Source: Nymphaea colorata
Lineage: Eukaryota; Streptophyta; Magnoliopsida; Nymphaeales; Nymphaeaceae
Length of the DNA: 64,000 nucleotides
Assembly: GCF_008831285.2 (NCBI RefSeq)
Contig: NC_045139.1
Span: 35,375,706 to 35,439,705, forward strand
Reading direction: 5' to 3'
The stretch's first letter is position 1, and each line of letters starts with the position of its first letter. A model generated the notes under the pieces. That model did not search any database and was not told the DNA's origin. It saw only the letters and a program-made list of their open reading frames with translations. Below, in pieces: positions 40,937 to 52,098 of the stretch. A program made the position numbers and the translations under genes.

Positions 40937-41837
40937 CCTGTCTTAACTTCATCAAAAGTACCTCTGCTCGGCAAGCATAAGAAGCCAACAGCATTTTTTA
41001 ATTTTAAAATGAGTTCCGAAGAAAACATAAACCAGGATCTTCTTGAAAGCAGCAAAAGATCACCTCCCCAGTTTACTTTTTTGAACCTCAGATTGTATGA
41101 TTGTATAATTTTGGCTTCCACGAGGCGCCAGAAGCCCTGGCTGAAACGCACGACGTATTGGCGCATGACTGGGTAAGATGGGATTCAGTATCAAGTTTTT
41201 TTTCCAATGTGGTTGTTTTGCCTAAGGCCGTAATCATCTGCCTGATGACCATAACGTCTGCTGGCGCCTTGAGCAATTTCCATTGACTTCTTCAAATCTA
41301 AAATCAAAACATTCTAACACTCGGCGTGCTTTCTTGTGGCAAGCGACGCCCATTTAGGGTGCAAACTAAACTTATGACGTCGCACGGGCTTCGAAGGCTG
41401 AAGGGCCGGCCGTGGCCGTCATTGTCTCCCTGGAGGCAAAAGCTTCAAAATCATACTCTGCTGATGAAATTGTTGAGAGTTAGAGCCTTAGAGGTGAGAA
41501 GGAAGCAGGGATGCAAAAAGGGTTCGGATATGCATACTAATATATGTTGAAATGAGACCATCACAAATCTTCTCTATTCATTCAAGATGAAGAGGCTGAT
41601 GCAAGGAAAACAATGGAAAGGTCAGCGATCAAAACCTTATATTCAATTAGCAAAGGAGACAAATGAGCTTTCTCATTTCTTACTAATCCGGTATCTTACA
41701 ATTTTACATACATCGCCACCTATACACCTCATTATTTTTAATATCGATTAACTACTGAACAGGATTAATAGCCCAGAGCTGCCAAAAGACCGAATCGGAT
41801 GGTACACAGGTTATTTACATGGGGATCTTGCTCCACC
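40560..41837. other. UBC27 3' region and convergent intergenic DNA
   Basis: It holds the 3' UTR of UBC27, a (CT)n(GT)n microsatellite at 40872-40934, and DNA between the convergent UBC27 and the BAR-like gene. Short open frames here (40852-41166, 41326-41550) have no recognisable content. Confidence 0.5.
40872..40934. repeat. (CT)n(GT)n compound microsatellite
   Basis: About 16 CT units with one interruption, then about 15 GT units, 310 bp downstream of the UBC27 stop codon. Confidence 0.95.
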
Positions 41838-44800
41838 CTAGCCGTGCTTCACCCAGAGAAAACGTACACCAGCTGCTTTGCATGGTCCTGTCACTCTGCA
41901 CCAAAAACAGATTTCTTAATGGGAGATAACTATGGCCACAGAACCATGACAGTGTCAAAACCACAGAAGTTTCAAGAAGATTGCTAATCCCAAGTTAAGT
42001 ATTCAATAATAAGTGTTAAGTATTCAGCAAAAAGAAAGTATCTAGTAATTCAGAGAACATATATTTATATCACAAGCATTAGTCCAAACCTACATGCTAT
42101 TCAACATTTAGGTTTGACGGATATGTTTGAAACAGCATTCCCTGCATGAGGTTCCTAGATCACCATCTCATGGGCTGCCTCTAAATATGTAGTTCAGCTA
42201 GATTAGCACGTGTTTACATGTGCATGTGCCAATACACGCATGCTGTGGCACGTGTACAAAAGCAATCCAGTCGTAAGATGCATAATGCAGTTGATGATAT
42301 GCGAGTGACCAGAAAAGCAATGACCCAGTTCTCCAAAAAAAATTGTCTAGACATATACCATATAAATAAATGAAAAGAGAAAATGCAGAACTCATAGAAT
42401 CATGAAGAATCAAGTTAGCAACCATAAGCATAGACGCAAATCTGAGAGATAATCCTGTGCACCTGTTGCTTTAGCAGTCACCTCCACGGTAGCAATTTTT
42501 GGTTGGCTGGTTGGAAATGCGAGTGGTGTCAAAGGAGGTGAAGAAACCTCCAAGCTCAGGTCCACAGGAGGAGGATCTAGGTAGTTGATCATTTCTGTTC
42601 TTTGACCACCTCTTGAAGGTATGGAGAAACTGCGGGCCATAGTGGCTGGAGGTCTTGGTAATGGAGACGCTGTAGCTGTTGTTCTCGCTGAATGTTTTTC
42701 TGCCAACGAACGCTGTTGACTTCTAGAAACCAAAGGGGCAGAATGGGCAACCAGACTTCCCTTGGATGAAACATCATTCTTGGCCATGCCACCTGGAGGT
42801 CTTGGAAGCTCGTGGAGTTCACTTATTTTTGGTGAAGACATAAGTGGAGGTGAAGAAGACGGTGAGACTTTGGAGGGAGGAGGCCGCTGAGACACAGGGA
42901 TCCGGGCAAACGCTCCAGATACTAGCACAGAGGGCTCTAGAGAGGCTGTAGAACCACCAGCAGATGGAATGGGTTTATTTGATAATGGCTTACCTGTCAA
43001 TGGACCAGAGAAGGCTTGTCTCTTGATCTTTTTATTATCAGAAAAATTTCTCCAGTCAGATGTATGCAGTGAAACCCCCTCTCCCAAATGCACAGAGGCT
43101 CGACCAGTGACATTATTGGTGTTGCTTTCTTTCAGTAAGGAATGTAATTGTGATAAATTTTGTGCTCCAGACGATTGGTCAGCTACATTATCTCCTGCCT
43201 GCTTTTTCGGTCCTAAGGGTAATGAATGGAATAGACTACATGCTTGCAGATCTACGTTAATCTGTCTTCCAGGAGGAGCTCTACTAGCAGACAAGGTACT
43301 TTTGGCATCACCAGGTGTTGGCAGCACATATGTGTTCAATTTCCTTGCTGCTGATGGCTTTACTTCCCTCAAGTCTTCAGTATCACTCTTCTTATCATGA
43401 TACGCCAGAATGGGTGCAGAATGGCAACCATCATTAGGAGAAGTAGATGCACAAGAATCCCTCTGAACCTTTCCTTGAATTCCCTGGAAAAAATTTGTAG
43501 TTACATGAGAAAAGAGAACAAACTTCAATAACCGGATCATATGCAGATGTATCAAATAGGAGTGTCAGAGAAATGGATAGGAAGGACATTAATCAACTTT
43601 AATCAGTTTGTGAATTTTAATTTTTAGGTGATTGGACAATTTATTGCTTCAGCTGACAGTTGCAAATCAGCCAAAAAGTATTTAAAAAACAATCATTTTC
43701 TAAAGAATTAAATAGAAAAAAATGTATAAAATACAAAATAAAGAATCTTAAAATATACTAAAAAATATTTAAAATTTCGAACACCACACTGTTGAATTGG
43801 CTACAGAAACAAAAGTGATTCAATTAGTATTGGCTGATTCAGGCTGTCTGAGATAACACTGCAGTAAGGTTCACAAAGGAAACGGGAAAAGGAACTAAAA
43901 TTTTAAAAGGTACTTTATAAACAATTAGCAGCAATGAGCAGCTAAGAACCAAATATTAACGTCAAGCAAGCTGATGCCAATTGGGCGAAAATGTTTCTCT
44001 GTCATGTGTAAGCATATGCATGTGCAAGTGAATGAGTCTGTGGGCACAGATACACCTAAATGCAGTGGACCCCAAACCAGGCAGGGTGTAGAACTTTCAA
44101 GCATGGAACTTTTTTTTTTTCTTTTGACGTTTTCTGGCTCATGCTGCATTTGGCAGAAAGCTAGCTATAACAGTCAAATGCCCAAGTTACCGATTCACAT
44201 TGATACCACCCATGTTTCATAAGAAGGCAGCTCGCCAAGCATTCTGTTGTGCTATATGTCACCAGATACTTATATGCTAACAAGCATAATGTCATCATAT
44301 AAATACTCCCACATCCATTTTAGAAATAAAAGAGGATAATAGCTTCCAGCCTTCCACCTGAGAGGGTTCAGTTGGCACAGTTGGAATAGAAGCATGATCC
44401 AGTCGATCATCTAACTGCATGACCAATGAATGGAAATTAGATGCTTGAAAGAAATTCATCAATCAGGGCACAACCAAAATCCACATTCCACATCATAACA
44501 TTGCTTTAAAATGCTAAGTAAAATCATAAGACAAACTGCAGGGATGGTCTTCAGTAGAAGTAGAACATTCATGTTGAAGTACTCAATTTATTAAAAAATT
44601 ATCCAACATTTAGGATCATATAAAGAAACTGTGATTCATAATAATCATCTTGGAGTGGTATCCATGCTCAAAGGCAGATTCATTTTTCTACTTAGAACCC
44701 ATGTTACCTTTTCCAGGTAAATTTCGAGGAACAAAACTGCATAGTACTACCAGCTTTCTGAATTGGAACTCAAAATAACTCACAAATTGAGCGTATGGGC

Positions 44801-46299
44801 ATTAACGAGTATAGGTTCATCTAGACAAGCTTCAACGAGCTGAACACTGTATATAAATATCATTTAGATGCACAAGAAGGTCTTGATTACTGAGGACACA
44901 GTTTCTGGACATGTGAGGTACTCAGGCAACCAGATCACTGAAGGATGCTAGCTAGGCATACCATTAAGAAGTTCTAAAGTGTTGGCCACTTGAATAAAGA
45001 TGTGGAACAAGATAAACTTCGTTCTTATAGGATCCACAACAAACTCTCCATTTTATCACAGGGTGTGGTTCTGCCTTCTGTGAAAGCCCAGGCCACAGTA
45101 TCTGATCAGTAATTTGCGAGCTTGGCTGTATGTTTAAGATCAATAACACATATGACGAGACAAAGGAACAATATTCACAAGTCACAATTTTAATTACAGG
45201 AAGACAACTTTTAGGTAACAAATCTGATCTCCATTGCTTGAGGAGACAATGCAATTGACCATCATGTTCTATTTTAGCTTGACCAAAAACTACCAACAAC
45301 TTCACCACCACGTAGCATGTGTGACTAATAAAAGGATGACATAATTTTTTTTAAAAAGAACTAAAAAGTGCCGGCTTACATCCATATGCCTCATTGTACT
45401 GATAGTTTTGGGTACATGATGTGGTTGTTCGAAATCAGAAAGTTCTCCATCATCATTGGCATCATAACTCTCATCATCACCATCTTCAGCATCATCATCC
45501 TCAAGTCCACTAAACTGATAATCAATCTGCTGTTGCTCTGTAACAACTTTGACATGGGGCTCAACTGACTCTAGAAACTTGAAACCTTTTTTGAAAAGGT
45601 TCATCTGCAACCACAAAAAAGAAGGCCCCATACTTCACTCAATTAGAAGTCAGAAAGATGCACAGTTACATGATTACACCTAACACTACCTGTGCAGCAT
45701 GATGCCGAACAGCCTGTGTCAAAAGACTCCTGGATTGACCTTGCTTCAATGATTTCAAGCGGAAAATAAACAAAGTTGCTTCATCTTCATATTCGTCTAG
45801 AGCAGCTTTCAACTTTTCAGGTGAAACGTTTTCTCTAGCATTTTTTGATCTTCCTTTTTCTGACTGAGAAGCCACCATATATTCATACGCATCTCTGTTT
45901 GTCACAGGTCCACATATAAGTATAGAACAGTTTATAGAAGCTCACAGATAAGAAAACAGCTAGCGCATTTCATACCTTTTATCATCACATTGCCGTTTCA
46001 TGTCCTGCAACAGATTTACAATCTTTTAAAGACATTACCAAAAGTAAAAGTGATAACTGATATCAGGTGACAGAAGCATTAAGAAGCTAAAGAAATGAAA
46101 AGAAATTGAAGAACCGTCCCATACCCTTGAGGTAGCACAATAAAAGTACATCAAATTAAGGATGAAGAAATTCAGCTATAATCTCACGATGGATCACAAA
46201 GAGGGATTGGTCTAATTGTTCCTACATGCAGAGTGAGGCCAGAAAGGCAACATTTGACACACAAGTGTTTTTGGTATGCATGTGCATGTGTGTGTGTGT

Positions 46300-46341
<42 letters not shown>

Positions 46342-49300
46342 AGCCGGCAATCTTCAGATTAAGAAACAAAATATGCATAAACAGGAAAGTGGGGCACACA
46401 ACATAGATGTGGAGCTACATGCTTACCTAGAGGAACCATTTTAGATGAAATATCAGTTATTGAAGAACAAGCCAGAAACTAGAGAGCATGAGAACCAACC
46501 TCTAGTATTTGAAGTTCATTGAGAAGAGAGTCAGATGGACTCGTAATTGTCTTGGAAATATGTGACCTCTGTAATAACAAAGTAATGACGTTACAGTATG
46601 CACACCATAGTTACTGTAATCCAAGTAGAAAGCAAGGCAATAACCCTCAGACCACTCACATAGCTATCAACAAACTTCTGGATCTGATATTGTGCTTTCC
46701 CAAGCATTAACAAGACCCTGCCTGCAAACAAAGGTTGCAACTTAATGTGTTCATGCTCAACCAGACTATGATGGTTGCACAAAGAGAGGAGAAAAGTGTC
46801 AAGGGCCATTACAAGAACAATAATAAGAACCTTTACATGTAACCATTATAACAAATATTATTCTCAGGTTTTTTCCGGCAAAGTTTCCATCAGGTATTAA
46901 ACAGGAAGTTTGCTTTTGTTAGGAAAATCTCAGAAATTCAAGGAACAAAAAATATAAAAAAATGCAAAATTTGAATTTTGTATGCATTTTCTTACAAAAG
47001 CATTGATCAAATACAAAATGGTTACTAAAATATTAAAACAAACATCAAAAAAATCAAAATGTATTAAAAAGACTGTTTCCTGAAAAAATGGGAAAAATAC
47101 AAAAAAAAAAAACCAAAGAGGACACGATACTTTTAATTGATTCACCAAATCAATGGGACCTTGAAAGGTTTTTCACGTGTTAGTTGTAGGAAGTTCCATC
47201 GATCAGGGAAGGTTTTTGGTGACAACAGCTGGAGATATTGGTAACTTTTTCAAATATCACAAACATATCCCATTTTGTCATTTCCTTTTGTTTTCCCATT
47301 TTTTGAAAAAACCAGTGATATTTGTGGTGTATGTAACTAAGTCTAGCCAAATGTCCAGGAAGTTAGATCAAGAGGTTCAGACAGCTGTGACGATATCAAA
47401 AGCCTACGAAAATGAAACCAGATTCTCATTGAATTTTGGGTCATCAACGGGATGAGAAAATTCCCAGCATATTTCAACAGTTTGCACATGATACAGAAAC
47501 TTTTTTCCCAAATTTATGAACAGATCCTGGAATTTCTTTTGAAGCCCTTGAAGTTTTCCACACTGTCCCCTTTTTATTTCCTACTGCTTCACCTTATCTC
47601 AAGCTACCAAGTTTTTCAGAAGAGGTGAAAAAGAAGCTACTAAGATCCAATTGATAATCTATTTTAAGAACTTCCCAATATGACAGCACTCTCATAACAA
47701 GAACCTTAAAGGAAACCAGTTTATTACTTGACAGGTCTTCCAAGAAACCAGATTCTCACATGAGAGTGCGAAAGGGCACCCAGTGATGACACAACATGAT
47801 TAAGGGAATGTTCCTCTCAATCAATATGCAGAGAGTTAAAAAATGCTACAAGCACTCCTCTCAGTTTTACGAAAGATTTATGTTGTCATCATCACGTAAA
47901 TATTTTGCAGCCAATTTTTAGATTTTCTTTTTAGCTTCCAGAATCCAAAATATGTAGTAGATGCTGCATTAGCCAGAGCCTGACACCCTAACTTTTAGGC
48001 ATTTCTGACACTTATGGAACAAAGAATGGATTTAACTGTGACAGTTCTACAATGGGTTCCACATATTTTTCTACTTGTTCAAAAACCATACGCTTTCCTT
48101 GTGCACTCATTCTCATTCAATTAGAAAGGTTTGATTTTTATTTTCTGCTTGAGAAGACGAGGGCTTATTAAGGACAATGAAGGATATTGTTTTAACCAAG
48201 ACTCACCACAGTCAATGCTACAAATGAGAGCAACATTTTTCTTATTTCGGACAACAGTTCAAATTATGCAATAATATTCAGGGTTTTTTCTTCAGGGCCA
48301 GTTTGATGGCTGGAAATATGGAAACGGAAAAAAATTCCCAGAAATAAATTTCTGGAATTGGTGAATGGGAAATAAAATTCCATATTTCCAAAACCACCTT
48401 CTGTTTGTTAACTTGGATTTATTTTTCTAGAAAAAAAATTTCTTCGTTTGGTGGAAATGGTGAGGAAGAAGGGAAGGAAGGAGGAGGAAGAAGGGAGCGA
48501 GGGAGAAAGAAGGAGGAAGAACGGAAGGGAAGGGAGGAGGAGGAAGAAGGGAGCGAGGGAGGAAGAACGGAAGGGAAGGGAGGAGGAGGAAGAAGGAGGA
48601 GGAGGAAGAAGGGAAGGGAAGGGAGGGAGGAGGAGGAAGGGAAGGAGGGAGGAAGAAGGAGGAAGAAGGGAAGGGAAGGGAGGAGGAGGAAGAAAGAGGA
48701 GGAGGAAGAAGGGAAGGGAAGGGAGGGAGGAGGAGGAAGGAGGAAGAAACACCCACGGTAAGCCCTTCTTCTTCCTCCTCCTTCCTTCTCTTCTTCCTCC
48801 TTCTTCCTCTTCCCTCCCTTCTTCATCCGCCCTCTTTCCCTTCTTCCTCCTCCCTCCCTTCTTCCTCCTCCCTCCTTCCCTTCTTCCTCCCTCACTCCCT
48901 TCTTCCTCCTCCCTCCTTCCCTTCTTCCTCCGTGTCCCTTCTTCCTCGTAATGGTAAAAAAAAAAATTTCCTGAAAAATTTTTCCACCCCTCTGGCTGGA
49001 AAAATATTTCCGAAAATATTTTTCCGTTTCCAAAAAAAAAAAAAAAATTCCTGCGTTTGATGGAGGAGGAAAAATTTTAAAATTTTGAATTTTATCTCCT
49101 CCGCTACAGTTCTTTTCCAGGCCATCAAACTGGAAGGAATAAAAAATATGCTTTTGGAAAGTATTTTTATTTCAAGGTAAAAAATGGAAACATGTAAAGA
49201 AAGTGAAATACCATACAACCATCAAGAAGCTATTTGTACTGCCTTTTTTTGTGGGTGGGGTAACTTCCAGGATAGATTCTTAAAAGATGAGGAAAATCAT

Positions 49301-52041
49301 AGCAACAAATAGCATGTCACAAATACTTCTTAGCAACCGCTAGTAAAATAACAGCTTCTGCAACTTCTATACTTCAGTATTTGATCGGAATCTACATGCA
49401 TCACTAATCAATGTTTTGAACATAAGGTGCCCCTGTATGCTTACCAGTATCCTCATCATCATTTAAAGCAGTCTTCTCTAGGAGACAGGAACCCAACTCC
49501 CTCAATGACAATGAAAATTCTGCAAGGCAAGCTCAACAATTCAGAAAGGCCCATATGGAACTAATATCGACACAAATTTCTATTCAAGCTTATTCTTACA
49601 AGCTGATGAAAAATTATGGCTGTTGAATCCATTTTAATAAACAAGAGTAAATATTTGGATACATGTATTTAAATGTGCAATGCATCATAATATATTTACG
49701 AAGCTTAAAACGGTAAGTAATGTTTCAGAAATTTCAACAAAAACAATCAGAGATGGCCTTCCTGCAGAATTGAAGAACACTTGAACAGCCATAACTTTAG
49801 AGGACTTATTGGAGGTAAATTGTAAGTTGTAACCCAAAGAGATGAGGAATGATTAACCACATTTTAACGTGTTGGACAATGGCTGTACCATATGCAGCAT
49901 TTGCAGTGGCAGCAGCTGCAGCAAATAAGCTGTCGTAACAGTTTCTCATGTCTTGCATGTCCTACAAAAGCATAAAGATGTTTAGTTCCAAGAAAAAGAT
50001 TATGATGTCCTAAAACAGTAGATGACATTCATGCACCATTTAGCCATAGGAAGGAAACTTTTAAACAACAAGATTGAGTTTATAGTATATAAATTACCAT
50101 TTTCATGTGTACGGGCCTGTCAGAGTAAATGTTTATCCAAATATTTTGCAAAACAATTGAACAGAATGTGCTCTTCCACATTAATCTAACTAACTAGTAG
50201 GCATTGTTCAAAGTCATACAATGTAATAACCATTCAATGGATGCTGTTGGTTATGAGTTTTTTCATGTACAGGCTTGGAAAATTGATTGACATGCATTTT
50301 AATGAAACAAAATGAGCCACCATTCCATATGCTGCTGTATATGTGTTAGCAGCAAAGGAGTTCAGTGCACTCAAGAACCTTGCCCAAACCATTAAAATAT
50401 GCACCGTTCAGACTGTATAAACCATAGTTATCAAGAAACCTAGTTCTATTAAAAGTCACTTCCTTATATTTGATTTCCTTGTTTAACATGCTCATCTGAA
50501 TTCCACAGTCTACCCCCATTACTATTTTTTCAAAATATTTCCTGCTTCACATATTGTTTCCTCTATCCTTTTCATTTACTGGTATCTATGGTATAAGTAC
50601 ACAAATGCATACTATTACATGAACAAATATATTGGAGACACATCATTAACTGTATATCTTCATACACCTATTTAGCTGCCACACCCACGTCAACAAAAAG
50701 TACCTGTGGGTATCGGTGCAGATGTTGCTTGGGTGTGACAAAGCATGCAACATGGTCACAAATATCGTTCTCAGAGTTTTAATGGCAAGATTTTTCTCAG
50801 GTATTCTTTGGCGATGTTGCTTTTCTCAGAAAAATCATGTGAAAATGAAAAATAAAAAATCTAAGGATAAAATAAAAATAAAATAAATGAGAAACTAATA
50901 AAAAAAACGTTAAATAACTACATAAAATTATAAAAACAACGTTTTAATGATGATAAATAACTTCATTTAAGTTTAAATTTGAATTCATGATGATATTGAT
51001 GTAAAAAACGAAAAAATGGGAAAAAGGCAGGATAAAAACACAATAAATATGTTTTCCACATTTTTTTCAAAAAAATGTGTTTTTTTTCAGGATTTTTTCA
51101 TTTTTCTCGTTAATATCATGATATTATCGAAAATACCAGATATCTATGACAATGGCATGCAAGGAGGAGGAGGACCTGGTGGCAGGAGGAGGACGAGCCA
51201 GAGTAGGAGACAAGCAGCTGCAGCAGGCCTGAACTGGGGGTGAAGGGAGAGAAAGATAATAAGGATTTTACATTTTTTGTTTTTAGATCTTTTAATCTTC
51301 TTTTTTGTTACAATTTCCAAAAAGAGTTTGTTTTTACAAGTTAAAAGGATTTTTTGTTTATCTTTTCATACAAGCTTATTTATATATACCTACCTTGCCA
51401 CACCTGCATCTAAAGCCTGTGTCTGTATGACATAGGTCATGAGTACTCAAAGGGTTTGTCAATTATTAGATAGTCTAAAGTAATGACAGAAAGGTTGCTT
51501 TAATGACTTAGTCAGTCTTCTAGGACATGCATTGCCTCTTTGCTTACAGCAATGATAACCTTCCATTGGGTCTTGGAGATACTCAGTGACACTAGGACAA
51601 CCAACCAATAGTTTCTCTCTACACAAATTTGCCTCAGAAACAACAGTCTCCATTACAAGTCAATGTGCTTATCAGATAAACTTCCCTCATCAGAACAGGA
51701 CGGAGAGTAGTACAACAAAAGATGCCACAGTATTTTACAAATTGTTTTTGTTGATTGTCATTGGAGTTCAGTCTAATTGAGCAACTCTACCATTGAAAGT
51801 AGGAAAATGTACAGTTTGGCAAGCAAGCTTGTGGCCACCCAAGATATGGATTGTCCTACTTGTAGGTTTAGAAGTCCTGCCATTACTTCTCCACAGTAGT
51901 ATGTTGTGTCAACAAGAGATCCATCCCCGCCAGATAGAGATTCAGATTGAAGACCTTCAAGTTGAAGAAGGCGAAAAGTTCAATATTTGGAGTGCCCTTT
52001 TGTTGGCATAATCTGGAAAGGGTTTTGTCTAACCTCAGCTT

Positions 52042-52098
<57 letters not shown>

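Noticed and set aside
42589..43400. Open frames of 77 and 143 codons overlapping the large BAR-like exon
   Set aside because: The 340-codon minus-strand frame carries the family motifs (PKISELHELPRPP, SAPLVSRSQ); the overlapping frames carry none.
48405..49033. Several long open frames (up to 204 codons) on both strands
   Set aside because: They are translations of the GGAAGA/TCTTCC minisatellite; being open in four frames at once is expected of that repeat and not evidence of coding.
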